A DNA stretch of 64,000 bases from DAHUXD01 sp963805495 (GCA_963805495.1 CAWDUQ010000004.1:868001-932000); one strand, 5' to 3'; numbered from the stretch's first letter, positions 17,437-25,618 are shown. The notes: generated from the letters alone by a model not told the origin. Translations and numbers: made by a program.

Positions 17437-17456
17437 GGGCCGGGCCTTCCCGGCCC
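17437..17456 (+). terminator. Strong hairpin after fabG (possible terminator or attenuator)
   Basis: GGGCCGGG (17437-17444), loop CCTT, CCCGGCCC (17449-17456) form a perfect 8-bp GC stem right after the fabG stop. There is no T-run behind it, so it is not a classical intrinsic terminator; it may only slow transcription before the highly expressed acpP. Confidence 0.4.
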
Positions 17457-17531
17457 GGCTTGCCCCCGGCGGGCATCTAGGGAAGAATACGGCGTCTTTC
17501 GATACCTGTCGATTCGAGAAAGGGGAGAGGA

Positions 17532-17771
17532 ATGGCCGTCGAAGAAAAGGTGAAGAGCATCATCGTCGAGCAGCTCGGCGTGGACGCCAACGAGGTGACT
17601 CCGGAGGCGTCTTTCGTCGATGACCTCGGTGCGGACTCGCTCGACACCGTGGAGCTCGTCATGGCCTTCGAGGAAGCCTTCAACATCGAGATTCCGGACG
17701 AGGCCGCCGAGAAAATCCAGAAGGTCAAGGACGCCATCGATTACATCGAGAAGAACTCCTCGAAAAACTGA
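17532..17771 (+). CDS. acpP: Acyl carrier protein
   Basis: A 79-residue acidic protein with the phosphopantetheine attachment site Ser36 in GADSLDTVELVM. It carries growing acyl chains between the Fab enzymes encoded on both sides. The start MAVEEKVKSI is preceded by a strong ribosome-binding site (GGGGAGAGG). fabF starts 5 bp after its stop. Length and composition are those of a housekeeping ACP. Confidence 0.97.
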   Translation: MAVEEKVKSIIVEQLGVDANEVTPEASFVDDLGADSLDTVELVMAFEEAFNIEIPDEAAEKIQKVKDAIDYIEKNSSKN

Positions 17772-17776
17772 ACCTG

Positions 17777-19036
17777 ATGCCCCGAATTTCCACCCCGCGC
17801 CGCGTGGCCGTGACGGGGGTTGGCCTCGTCTCGCCGCTCGCCATCGGTAACGCGGAAAACTGGGACGCGCTCACCGCCGGACGCTGCGGGCTCGGTCCGA
17901 TCACCCGCTTCGACGCCTCGCGTTTCGCCTCCCGCATCGCCGGGGAGGTGAAGGGATTCGACCCGTCCGTCTACATCGACCGGAAAGAGATCAAGAAGAT
18001 GGACACCTTCATCCACTATGCGATGGGGGCGGCCCACTTCGCGATGGAAGACGCCGGACACCCCGCGAACGATGCGAACCGCGAGCGGTTTGCGGTCGTC
18101 GTGGGCTCCGGGATCGGGGGCCTGCCGCTCATCGAGGACACGCAGCGGCGCTACGTGGAAGGCGGCGGGAACCCGCGCGTCATCTCGCCCTTTTTCATCA
18201 CCGGGCTGATCGTCAACGAGGCCGCGGGGAACATCTCGATCAAGTACGGCCTGAAGGGCCCGAACCTGACGACGGCGACCGCCTGCACGACGGGCGCGCA
18301 CGCGATCGGCGAGGCGTACCGGATGATCCAGTACGGCGAGGCCGACGCCGCGATCGCCGGCGGCACCGAATCCGTCATCACACCGCTCGCGGTCGGCGGG
18401 TTCTCCGTCATGAAGGCGCTCTCGAACCGCAACGACGATCCCCTTCGCGCGTCCCGTCCCTGGGACAAGGACCGGGACGGCTTCGTCATCGCCGAGGGCG
18501 CGGGCCTCATCATCATGGAAGAGCTCGAAGCGGCGAAGAGGCGCGGTGCCCGGATCTACGCCGAGCTCGTGGGCTACGGCATGTCGGGCGACGCGTACCA
18601 CATCGCGGCGCCGTCCGAGGACGGCGAGGGCCCCGCCCGGGTCATGCGCAACTGCCTCGCCGACGCGGGCATCGATCCCGACCGGATCGACTACATCAAC
18701 GCCCACGGCACGTCGACGCCGCTCGGCGACAAAGCCGAGACGCTGGCGATCAAAGCGGTCTTCGGCGAACACGCGCGCAAGCTCGCCGTGTCCTCGACGA
18801 AGTCGATGACGGGTCACCTGCTCGGCGCCGCCGGCGGGCTCGAGACGGCCATCTGCGCCCTCGCCGTCTACCACGGCGTGATTCCGCCGACGATCAATTA
18901 CACGACCCCGGACCCGGAGTGCGACCTCGACTACGTGCCGAACACGGCGCGCGAGGCCAGGCTCGAGTACGTTCTTTCGAATTCCTTCGGCTTCGGCGGC
19001 ACCAACGGCTGCCTGATCCTGAAGAGAATGGACTAG
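17777..19036 (+). CDS. fabF: Beta-ketoacyl-ACP synthase II
   Basis: Elongating condensing enzyme of fatty acid synthesis. The 419-residue protein has Cys170 (TACTTGAHAIGEA), His310 (NAHGTSTPLGD) and His347 (TKSMTGHLLGAAGG), and the C-terminal NSFGFGGTN loop. All catalytic residues are present. The etfB gene begins 7 bp after its stop, an unusually tight link between fatty acid synthesis and electron-transfer flavoprotein genes. Confidence 0.96.
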   Translation: MPRISTPRRVAVTGVGLVSPLAIGNAENWDALTAGRCGLGPITRFDASRFASRIAGEVKGFDPSVYIDRKEIKKMDTFIHYAMGAAHFAMEDAGHPANDANRERFAVVVGSGIGGLPLIEDTQRRYVEGGGNPRVISPFFITGLIVNEAAGNISIKYGLKGPNLTTATACTTGAHAIGEAYRMIQYGEADAAIAGGTESVITPLAVGGFSVMKALSNRNDDPLRASRPWDKDRDGFVIAEGAGLIIMEELEAAKRRGARIYAELVGYGMSGDAYHIAAPSEDGEGPARVMRNCLADAGIDPDRIDYINAHGTSTPLGDKAETLAIKAVFGEHARKLAVSSTKSMTGHLLGAAGGLETAICALAVYHGVIPPTINYTTPDPECDLDYVPNTAREARLEYVLSNSFGFGGTNGCLILKRMD

Positions 19037-19043
19037 GCCAAGC

Positions 19044-19829
19044 ATGAATTCACTGGTCTGCATCGCGTACGTCCCCGATACCGAGACGAAGATCAAGATC
19101 GGCGCCGACGGGAAGTCGATCGACGAGGCGGACGTCAAGTTCATCGTCTCGCCCTACGACGAGTATGCCCTCGAAGAGGCGCTGAAGGTCAAGGAGGCGA
19201 AGGGCGCGGGCGCCGTCACCGTCGTCTCCGTGGGCCCCGAGCGAGCCAAGACGGGCTTGCGCGAGTGCCTCGCCCGCGGCGCCGACGAGGCGATCTGGAT
19301 CGACTCGACGGGCGTCCCGGCGCTCGACGCGCTCGGGACGGCGAAGGCCCTCGCCGCCGTGGCCAAAGGCGGCGCGTACGACTTCATGTGGTTCGGCCAG
19401 AAGGCCGTGGGTCCGGACGAGGGGCTCGTCGGTCCGATGTTCGCCGAGCTCGCGGGCGTGCCGCACGTCTCGAGCATCTTCAAGCTCGAGCTCGGCGACG
19501 GGAAGATCACCGCGCACCGGGAGATCGAGGGCGCGCACGAGGTCGTCGAGTGCCCGCTGCCGGTCGTGCTGACCGCCCAGAAGGGCCTGAACGACCCTCG
19601 CTACGCGTCGTTGAAGGGCATCATGGCGGCCAAGAAGAAGACCATCACGGAAAAGAAGCTCGCCGAGCTCGGTGTCCCGGAGGCGGACCCGGCGCAGGCC
19701 AAGACCCGGTGGCGCAAGCTCGACCTGCCGCCCGCGCGTCAGGCCGTCAAGCTCGTGCCCGCCGACGATCCGGCGGCGGCGGGCAAGGAGCTCGCGCGGC
19801 TGCTGAGGGAAGAAGCGAAAGTGATCTAG
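19044..19829 (+). CDS. etfB: Electron transfer flavoprotein, beta subunit
   Basis: EtfB pairs with EtfA to carry electrons from acyl-CoA dehydrogenases. The 261-residue protein starts MNSLVCIAYVPDTETKIKI, has SPYDEYALEEALKVKE, ECLARGADEAI and the conserved region around GLVGPMFAELAGVPHVS. It is tightly coupled to fabF. A 124-bp gap with a repeat element separates it from etfA. Confidence 0.94.
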   Translation: MNSLVCIAYVPDTETKIKIGADGKSIDEADVKFIVSPYDEYALEEALKVKEAKGAGAVTVVSVGPERAKTGLRECLARGADEAIWIDSTGVPALDALGTAKALAAVAKGGAYDFMWFGQKAVGPDEGLVGPMFAELAGVPHVSSIFKLELGDGKITAHREIEGAHEVVECPLPVVLTAQKGLNDPRYASLKGIMAAKKKTITEKKLAELGVPEADPAQAKTRWRKLDLPPARQAVKLVPADDPAAAGKELARLLREEAKVI

Positions 19830-19845
19830 GTCGCTCCCGGCCAAT

Positions 19846-19930
19846 CCGGGGCGGGGGCAAGCCCCGCCCCTACGACCGAGGCCACCGGGCTCCGGACGGT
19901 AGGGGCGGCCCTTGCGGCCGCCCGGGGAAG
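19846..19930. repeat. Dispersed GC-rich palindromic element, copy 3, inside the etfBA operon
   Basis: Two inverted halves, GGGGCGGGGGCAAGCCCCGC plus CCCTACG at about 19848-19874 and GTAGGGGCGGCCCTTGCGGC plus CGCCC at about 19900-19924, sit between etfB and etfA. The element interrupts what is normally a very short spacer. Confidence 0.55.
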
Positions 19931-19953
19931 CCGCGGGCAGAACAGGCGGAACA

Positions 19954-20919
19954 ATGAAATTCCTGGTTTTCATCGAGCAGCGCGGAGGAAAGATCCGCAA
20001 GGCGTCCCTCGAGGCGCTGGCGCTCGCCCGCAAGCTCGGCGGCGGCCCCGCCGCGGCCGTCATCGCCGGCGAGGGCGTCACCGCGCTCGCGAAGGACCTC
20101 GGCAAGCACGGCGCGGGGACGGTCTACGTCGCCGATCGCGCGGAGCTCGCGCTCTACTCCAACAAGGGCTACGTCGGTGCGCTCGATGCGGCGACGAAGG
20201 CGGCTTCGCCCGACGGGGTCCTCGTCGCCGCAACCTCGATGGGCAAGGACCTCGCACCGCGCTACGCCGCCCGTCACGACGTTTCGGTCATGGTCGACGT
20301 CATGGACCTGCGCGTCGAGGGCGACCGGCTGGTCGGCTCCCGCCCCGTCTATTCCGGAAAGGCCCGCGCCGAGGTCGACTGCGGCGCGGCGAAGCTGCAG
20401 ATCGCCACGACCCGGCCCAACGTTTTTCCCGCCGAGACGGCCGACGCGCCGGAGCCGAAAGTCGAAACGCTCGAGCTCGGAGAGATCGCGCCGCGGGCGC
20501 GGGTCGTCCGCATCGAGGCGTCCGAGTCCAAGGAGCTCGACGTCTCCGAGGCCGACGTCATCGTTTCCGGCGGCCGGGGCATCAAGGGCCCCGAGGGCTG
20601 GCCCGTCGTCAAGGACCTCCAGCAGGCCCTCCACGCGGCGCTCGGCGCCTCGCGCGCCGTGGTCGACGCCGGCTGGATCGATCACCAGCACCAGGTGGGG
20701 CAGACCGGCAAAGTGGTTTCGCCGACCCTGTACGTCGCCGTCGGCATCTCCGGCGCCATCCAGCACCTCGCCGGCATGGGGACCTCCAAGGTCATCGTCG
20801 CGATCAACAAGGACGCCGAGGCGCCGATCTTCAAGGTCGCCACCTACGGCGTCGTCGGCGACCTCTTCCAGATCGTTCCCGAGTTCGCGAAGGCCGTGCG
20901 GGCGGCGAAGGCGGAGTAG
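19954..20919 (+). CDS. etfA: Electron transfer flavoprotein, alpha subunit
   Basis: The FAD-binding partner of EtfB. The 321-residue protein starts MKFLVFIEQRGGKIRKASLE and has the C-terminal FAD domain with VVSGGRG-like IVSGGRGIKG, GASRAVVDAGW, HQVGQTGKVVSPTLYVAVGI and ISGAIQHLAGM followed by INKDAEAPIF. ATG 19954 is chosen because it gives the family N terminus; an upstream in-frame start at 19912 lies in the repeat element. It is likely to work with the membrane Fe-S protein encoded at 25619-27634. Confidence 0.94.
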   Translation: MKFLVFIEQRGGKIRKASLEALALARKLGGGPAAAVIAGEGVTALAKDLGKHGAGTVYVADRAELALYSNKGYVGALDAATKAASPDGVLVAATSMGKDLAPRYAARHDVSVMVDVMDLRVEGDRLVGSRPVYSGKARAEVDCGAAKLQIATTRPNVFPAETADAPEPKVETLELGEIAPRARVVRIEASESKELDVSEADVIVSGGRGIKGPEGWPVVKDLQQALHAALGASRAVVDAGWIDHQHQVGQTGKVVSPTLYVAVGISGAIQHLAGMGTSKVIVAINKDAEAPIFKVATYGVVGDLFQIVPEFAKAVRAAKAE

Positions 20920-20934
20920 ACAGCCGTCGCTTCG

Positions 20935-21051
20935 CGTGCGTCGGGGGTCTGCGCCCTTCCGGGCGCACCGGCGCGCGGCTCGCGGACGGCGCTCGACCGC
21001 GCGCCTGACCCCCGCCGCGCGCTTCGCTCCCGCGGCGCGGACCTCCTCCCT
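20935..21051. repeat. Left half of the REPIN/MITE-like repeat, split by the insertion sequence
   Basis: This segment parallels 12335-12448: GGGGTCTGCGCC, then CGCACCG, CTCGACCG, TGACCCC, and GGCGCGG followed by CCTCCTCCCT. It stops at the CT dinucleotide at 21050-21051, where the insertion sequence begins. The continuation is found at 22503 onward. Confidence 0.65.
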
Positions 21052-21069
21052 TCCATGAGAAGGCCGACC

Positions 21070-21342
21070 GGCGTCAAGGGGGGAGAGCGAGAAGCGAGGT
21101 GACCGGGGCCTTGTTGGGGGCGGACCGAAGTCGGGTCGCCAGGCTTCCATTCGCACTCAGTTCGGCTCGGTCGAGAGCCGGGTGCATGGTGGGATCCAAC
21201 CAGTCGAGGCGCTGCCATCTCACTAACGGTCTTGCAGCGGCCCGTGGTGGGAAGCCGCGAGAGGACCAAGGGAGGAGGCGCAGTCGCCGGGACTGGGCGA
21301 TGGACTTCAGTCTTGGGCATCGAAGGTGACGGCCGGCGCGGA
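21070..21342 (-). ncRNA. Candidate bridge RNA/seekRNA of the IS1111-group element
   Basis: IS1111-group elements encode a guide RNA in the non-coding end downstream of the recombinase. Here 273 bp lie there, against only about 67 bp upstream of the gene. The segment has several hairpins, for example 21163-21168 with 21175-21180 and 21281-21285 with 21291-21295. The minus-strand sequence of 21268-21278 reads CCTCCTCCCTT and equals the target top strand at 21042-21052, immediately left of and including the CT core. That is the expected behaviour of a left-target guide. The match is purine/pyrimidine-rich, so chance is possible. RNA ends are not defined. Confidence 0.45.
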
Positions 21343-22416
21343 TCAGGCCGCGGCGGCTTTGGCTCTCCGGGCCTGCTGATAGAGAGGTTCGTAGGCTTGG
21401 CCGGTGCGCCAGAGATGATGGAGCAGGACGGCCAGCTTGCGGGAGACGGCGACGATGGCTTTCTTCTTGGCGATCTTGCCGCCGCGGGAAGAGATTTTCT
21501 GGCCGAAGCGGCGCAGGTCGCAGTCCGGACCGAAGGGCCCGAGGATGTAGTGGGCGGCGTTGACGAGAAGACGGCGCAACCCCGAGTCCCCCTGCTTGGT
21601 GATCCGTCTTTCGGGATCGGAATGACCCGACTGCTTTCTTCCGGGGACCAGACCCAAGAAAGCTCCGACCGTCCGACTCTTGTCAAAGCGCCGTGCATCG
21701 CCCAGGGCCAGAACGAATGTCAGCGAGGTGATCGGACCGACCCCTTTGACCTGGCGCAGCAGCTTGGTCTGCGGGTAGCGCTCATCGGCCAGGGCCTCGA
21801 TCTTCTGGTTCAGTCCCTTGATCTGGTGGCTGAGCGAGCCGATTTGCTCGAGGACCGGCAGGAGCACGGGCTCCAGGAGCTCCGGTATCTGCTCGGAGGC
21901 CGCCTTGGAGAAGCACCCGGTGGAGCAGGCTGGCAGTCTCTTGCCGAAAGACTTCACCACCCCGCGCACGTGGTTGACCAGAAGCGTTCGCGCAACCACG
22001 AGAGCCTCCCGTGAGCGCAAGAGCGCCATGTCCCTCTGCGCCGAAGCATCTCGGTGCTGAACCGGCGAGAGTAATGCCGGCTCGAAACGAGCCAGACGCG
22101 CCAGGTATCTGGCATCCACCCGGTCATCTTTGCTCGGGTTCTCGTAGATCAGTCGAAGCTTGCGCGAGTTGGCGACGAGAACATCGTGGCCATACTCCGC
22201 AAGCTGTCGCGATACCCACGGCGAGTGGGTCCCCGTCTCGACGGCAATACGCATTGGCGGGCGATTTGAGAAATGCCTCTTGAGAGCTGCCTCGTTGGTG
22301 CCCAGCCGACCCTCCTCGAGGATCTGGCCCTCCGCGTCGAGGGTCACAAACTGGCTGAATCGATCCCCCAGATCCAGCCCCACCGTAAGTCCGACCACCT
22401 TGCTAAGCTCCCTCAT
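21343..22416 (-). CDS. IS110/IS1111-family DEDD recombinase (transposase)
   Basis: A 357-residue protein with an N-terminal RuvC-like domain (GLDLGDRFSQFVTLD; first acidic residue in GLDLGD, then RIAVETGTHSPWV, and DRVDARYLARLARF with later acidic residues) and a C-terminal Tnp domain with LLRQVKGVGPITSLTFVLAL, GAFLGLVPGRKQSG and GDSGLRRLLVNAAHYI. That second domain carries the catalytic Ser of IS110-family enzymes. The start ATG 22416 is preceded by a good ribosome-binding site (AAGGGAGA). The protein appears full length and intact, so the element may be active. Confidence 0.93.
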   Translation of the reverse strand: MRELSKVVGLTVGLDLGDRFSQFVTLDAEGQILEEGRLGTNEAALKRHFSNRPPMRIAVETGTHSPWVSRQLAEYGHDVLVANSRKLRLIYENPSKDDRVDARYLARLARFEPALLSPVQHRDASAQRDMALLRSREALVVARTLLVNHVRGVVKSFGKRLPACSTGCFSKAASEQIPELLEPVLLPVLEQIGSLSHQIKGLNQKIEALADERYPQTKLLRQVKGVGPITSLTFVLALGDARRFDKSRTVGAFLGLVPGRKQSGHSDPERRITKQGDSGLRRLLVNAAHYILGPFGPDCDLRRFGQKISSRGGKIAKKKAIVAVSRKLAVLLHHLWRTGQAYEPLYQQARRAKAAAA

Positions 22417-22454
22417 GGCCGATCTCCCTTCTGGGCCTCGAGCCCGTATCTGTG

Positions 22455-22479
22455 CAGCCCTGTTTTTACAGGGACTGCG
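22455..22479. other. Hairpin at the upstream end of the insertion sequence
   Basis: GCAG-CCCTG, loop TTTTTA, CAGGG-CTGC form a stem with one mismatch between the inverted repeat and the recombinase start. It may block outside transcription or serve as part of the donor end. Confidence 0.4.
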
Positions 22480-22502
22480 GGGAGGTCGGCCTTCTCATCC
22501 AT

Positions 22503-22612
22503 CTCCCTTCGGTCGGGAGACTATTCGCGCCGCGAACGGATGGATCATTGCCGCTGAAATTGAGAAGGTCCGGGTTGTAGGGGCGGCCCTTGCGGCCGCC
22601 CGCTCGCCGGTC
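22503..22612. repeat. Right half of the split REPIN/MITE-like repeat plus GC-rich element copy 4
   Basis: CTCCCTTCGGTCGGGAG at 22503-22519 is identical to the hairpin at 12447-12463, followed by CGCCGCGAAC and TGCCGCTGA as in the intact copy. A GTAGGGGCGGCCCTTGCGGC palindrome of the other family follows at about 22577-22601. The remainder up to 22676 shows nothing coding. Confidence 0.6.
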
Positions 22613-22676
22613 GGATACGCGGTTCCCGGTGGGCTCGACCGCGATCCTGAGTCTGGTCGGATTTTCCGGAGTCTGG

Positions 22677-24107
22677 TCAGGGGCGGGTGCGTGGAGGCGG
22701 TCGGGTGCGTGAGCTCGGCAGGACGTCGCCGCGGTCGGCGGGGGCGACGGGGGCGGTGACGCGGCGGACGTAGATCTCGCCCTCCAGGGGATTCTGGCGG
22801 TAGTCGGCCCAGGCCGCGTAGGTGTTGCCGCCCTCGGCGGCGACGCTCTGGTAGTCACCGTACTGGATGAGAGTGTTGGCGCGGCTCGTGGCGCTCGAAA
22901 GGCGCAGTGCCGGCTCCCAGGACGCGCCGCCGTCGACGGAGCGGCGCAGATAGAAGTCCGCGCCGGCGCGGGTCGGGTCGTTGCGTGAGTCCTTGTAGGC
23001 CACGGAAACCGCGCCGTTGGAACGATCGACCCGGATCCACTGGTGGTACCGGTCGACCTCGCCGGTCCGTTCGTCGTCGACGGGCGCCGGCTCGGACCAG
23101 GTGAGGCCGCCGTCGTCGGACCGGCTGAAGTAGACGTCGGGGACGCAGAACGCCGGGGCTCCGCACGCGTCCGGACACTGTCCTCGCACGACGCCCGCCG
23201 GGTAGTCGGACCACGTGGCGTACAGGGCGCCGCGCCGCGGGCCCCGGGAGCGGTCGACGGAAACCGATGCATGCACGACGACGGGGCGCAGGCACTGCGA
23301 CGGCGGAACCAGGTACCAGCCGGCGCGCACCGGGGCGGCCTCGACGGAGGGCTCGAAGGTTTCGCCGCCGTCGATCGAGCGCATCACCCGAATCGAGCTC
23401 CGCGGGTTGTCGTGAAACGCGAGATAGACGGTCCCGTTCACTCCCACCGCGAGATCGAGGCCGGTCACGACGGCCTGCTCGACGAGCTGCGGGGGAGAGA
23501 ACGTTCCTCCGGAATCGAGCGAGCGTGAAACGAACACCCCGCCCCGCGGCCACTTCCAGGCCACGTACACCCGGTCCCGGAAGGGGCTCTGCGCGTCGTC
23601 GTCCACCGCCAACGCGACCTTGTCGTTCTTGTCGAGGCCGGCGATGCGGACCGCGGGCTGCCAGGTCCGGCCGCCGTCGGGGGAGCGAACGACGTCGACC
23701 GCGGTGCCGCCGGGCCCGGCGGGGATCCGGGCGAGGTACGCCGCGCCGCGCGTGTCGAACCCGACCATGGGGTCGTTGTCGAGACTCGATCCCTCGCCGA
23801 GCGGGACGGGAACGCGCATCCACGTCGCGCCGGCATCCCGCGAGGACATGGCGAGGATGCGGCCGTCGGCCAGGCTCATCGCCGCGGCGAGGACGACCGA
23901 AGGGTCCGACGGATCGACGGCGATCGAGACTTCCGCCTGGGTTCCAGGCCACTGGCTCGCGTTGCGGTCGATGTCGGCGTCGCCGTCGGAAACCCGCGCG
24001 GAAACGCCAGCGCCTACGGCGGCGATGAGGGCGGCCGTGGCGAGAACCGGAAACGCGGCCCTCAGTCGGCCCCGAGGCTCGCGTCTGGCGGCCGGCCCGG
24101 GAATCAA
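22677..24107 (-). CDS. Secreted Asp-box (BNR/sialidase-like) beta-propeller protein
   Basis: A 476-residue protein with an N-terminal hydrophobic signal (FPVLATAALIAAVGAGV). It has at least six Asp-box motifs of type S-x-D-x-G-x-T/S-W/F, including SRDAGATW, SPDGGRTW, SLDSGGTF, SIDGGETF, SDDGGLTW and SVDGGASW. The motifs are typical of six-bladed propellers, but no sialidase catalytic set (Arg triad) is evident, so the role is unknown. The only fitting start is TTG 24107, overlapping the TGA of the upstream paralogue as TTGA. It is a close paralogue of the gene at 24104-25567. Confidence 0.8.
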   Translation of the reverse strand: MIPGPAARREPRGRLRAAFPVLATAALIAAVGAGVSARVSDGDADIDRNASQWPGTQAEVSIAVDPSDPSVVLAAAMSLADGRILAMSSRDAGATWMRVPVPLGEGSSLDNDPMVGFDTRGAAYLARIPAGPGGTAVDVVRSPDGGRTWQPAVRIAGLDKNDKVALAVDDDAQSPFRDRVYVAWKWPRGGVFVSRSLDSGGTFSPPQLVEQAVVTGLDLAVGVNGTVYLAFHDNPRSSIRVMRSIDGGETFEPSVEAAPVRAGWYLVPPSQCLRPVVVHASVSVDRSRGPRRGALYATWSDYPAGVVRGQCPDACGAPAFCVPDVYFSRSDDGGLTWSEPAPVDDERTGEVDRYHQWIRVDRSNGAVSVAYKDSRNDPTRAGADFYLRRSVDGGASWEPALRLSSATSRANTLIQYGDYQSVAAEGGNTYAAWADYRQNPLEGEIYVRRVTAPVAPADRGDVLPSSRTRPPPRTRP

Positions 24108-25567
24108 GGGTGGACTCCGGGTCGCGGCCCTGACGTGCGCTCGACCCGGCCGCGCTGCGCGGACGGGAACGGGTCGTAGTACAGGCGGCGCACGTAGATG
24201 TCGGAGGCGTTCGGGACGTCGCGGTAGTCGGCCCACGCCGCGTAGACATTTCCGCCCGCGGCAGCCACACCCTGGTAGTCGCCGTATTGAAAGGAGTGCC
24301 CGGAGCGGCTGGTCACGCTCGACAGGCGCACGGACGGTTCCCAGCTCGCGGCTCCGTCGGCCGAGCGGGACAGGTAGACGTCGGTCCCGAGCCGGGCGGA
24401 GGGATCGTTGCGGGTGTCCTTGTAAGCGACATACACCGCGCCGTCGCCGGGATCGACTCGAATCCACTGATGGAACCGGTCGACCCGCCCGGGCCCGGTC
24501 TCGTGGACCCGCGCCGGCGCCGTCCAGGTCGATCCGCCGTCGTCGGAGCGTGCGCACCAGACGCTCGGGGCGCAGATCGCCGGCGCGCCGCAGTCGTTCG
24601 GGCAGGTGCTCTCGGAGACTCCGGGGTCGTAGTCGGCCCAGGCCGCGTAGAGGCGTCCGCGCCAGGGCGAGTTCGAGCGGTCGACGCTGATCGACGCATG
24701 GACCAGCGCCGGACGAGCGCACTGCGCGGGCGGCACGACGTACCAGCCCGCGCGCACGGATGCTGCCGGAAGCGAGGGCGCAAACGAGGCCCCGCCGTCC
24801 TGTGAGCGCATGACGCGGATCGACCGGCGGGGGTTGTCGTGGAAGGCGAGGTAGACGGTCCCGTCGGCCGCGGTCGACATGTCGAGGCCCGACACCACGG
24901 CGGATTCGATCTGCCGCGGCGGAGAGAATGTCGCGCCCGAGTCGAGGGAGCGTGAGAAGTAGACGCCGCCCCCGGGAAACTTCCACGCGACGTAGACCCG
25001 GTCGCGGTACGGACTGCCCGGCTCGTCATCGGCGGCGAGGATCACCTTGTCGTCCTGCCCCCTGTTCTCGCTGATCCGGTGCACGGGGCCCCAGGTGACA
25101 CCGCCGTCGTCCGAGCGCGTGACTTCGATTCCGAGGCTGGTGTTGACGGAGTCGACCGGGATCTTCGCGAGGAACGCCCGGCCACGCGAGTCGAATGCGA
25201 CCATGGGGTCGGCATCGATGTAGGAGCCGGCCCCGGGCGGCAGGTCCGTACGCGTCCAGGACGCTCCGGCGTCCGACGAGGACATGGCGAGGATGCCGCC
25301 CGAGTAGAGGCTCATCGAGGCCGCGAGCACGCGTCCCGGGCGGAAGCGGTCCACGGCGATCGAGACCTCGGCCTGTGTGGCGGGAAGTTCGCTGGCGTCG
25401 ACGTCGGGGCCGGCGATGAACGCTTCGTTCGTCGCGCGGATCGTCGCCGCAAGCGCCGCAATGGCCAGAGCGCACCCGAGAACGGCGATGGACACGGGGC
25501 CGCGGACCCCGGAAAACGGCACGCGGTGATTGTAGCGGAGCGCGGCGACGCCTTGCGTGACCGACAT
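24104..25567 (-). CDS. Secreted Asp-box beta-propeller protein, paralogue of the next gene
   Basis: A 487-residue protein with a hydrophobic N-terminal segment (VSIAVLGCALAIAALAA) and Asp-box motifs SSDAGASW, SDDGGVTW, SLDSGATF, SQDGGASF, SDDGGSTW and SADGAASW. It shares long stretches with the product of 22677-24107, for example TQAEVSIAVD, GTVYLAFHDNPR, IRVMRS, HQWIRVD and YAAWADYR, indicating tandem duplication. Four Cys around CPNDCGAPAICAP are conserved in both and may form disulfides. The start may be downstream of 25567, for example at an internal GTG. No catalytic residues are recognised. Confidence 0.8.
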   Translation of the reverse strand: MSVTQGVAALRYNHRVPFSGVRGPVSIAVLGCALAIAALAATIRATNEAFIAGPDVDASELPATQAEVSIAVDRFRPGRVLAASMSLYSGGILAMSSSDAGASWTRTDLPPGAGSYIDADPMVAFDSRGRAFLAKIPVDSVNTSLGIEVTRSDDGGVTWGPVHRISENRGQDDKVILAADDEPGSPYRDRVYVAWKFPGGGVYFSRSLDSGATFSPPRQIESAVVSGLDMSTAADGTVYLAFHDNPRRSIRVMRSQDGGASFAPSLPAASVRAGWYVVPPAQCARPALVHASISVDRSNSPWRGRLYAAWADYDPGVSESTCPNDCGAPAICAPSVWCARSDDGGSTWTAPARVHETGPGRVDRFHQWIRVDPGDGAVYVAYKDTRNDPSARLGTDVYLSRSADGAASWEPSVRLSSVTSRSGHSFQYGDYQGVAAAGGNVYAAWADYRDVPNASDIYVRRLYYDPFPSAQRGRVERTSGPRPGVHP

Positions 25568-25604
25568 CCTCGGGAACTTCTGGGCGCATCCGCGGCGCTC
25601 GGGT

Positions 25605-25610
25605 TAAACT
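25605..25610 (+). promoter_or_regulatory. -10-like box 8 bp before the Fe-S oxidoreductase start
   Basis: TAAACT ends 8 bp before ATG 25619, with no ribosome-binding site between. This spacing fits a leaderless transcript. No convincing -35 box is visible. Confidence 0.35.
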
Positions 25611-25618
25611 CGCGGCGC

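Larger units (their letters stand above)
21052..22504 (-). mobile_element. IS110/IS1111-family insertion sequence in a REP-like repeat
   Basis: About 1,453 bp. Subterminal 15-bp perfect inverted repeats ATGAGAAGGCCGACC (21055-21069) and its complement (22484-22498) flank one recombinase gene on the minus strand. The flanks, CCTCCTCC-CT on the left and CT-CCCTTCGGTCGGG on the right, join into the intact sequence present at about 12441-12461. The element therefore inserted at a CT dinucleotide without a larger duplication. CT is the known core dinucleotide of the bridge-RNA recombinase IS621. The subterminal repeats and the long non-coding region downstream of the gene place it in the IS1111 group rather than the IS110 group (family knowledge). 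A single copy is seen in the window. Confidence 0.85.

Noticed and set aside
19912..19953. Upstream start for etfA at 19912
   Set aside because: It would translate part of the dispersed repeat; ATG 19954 matches the family N terminus.
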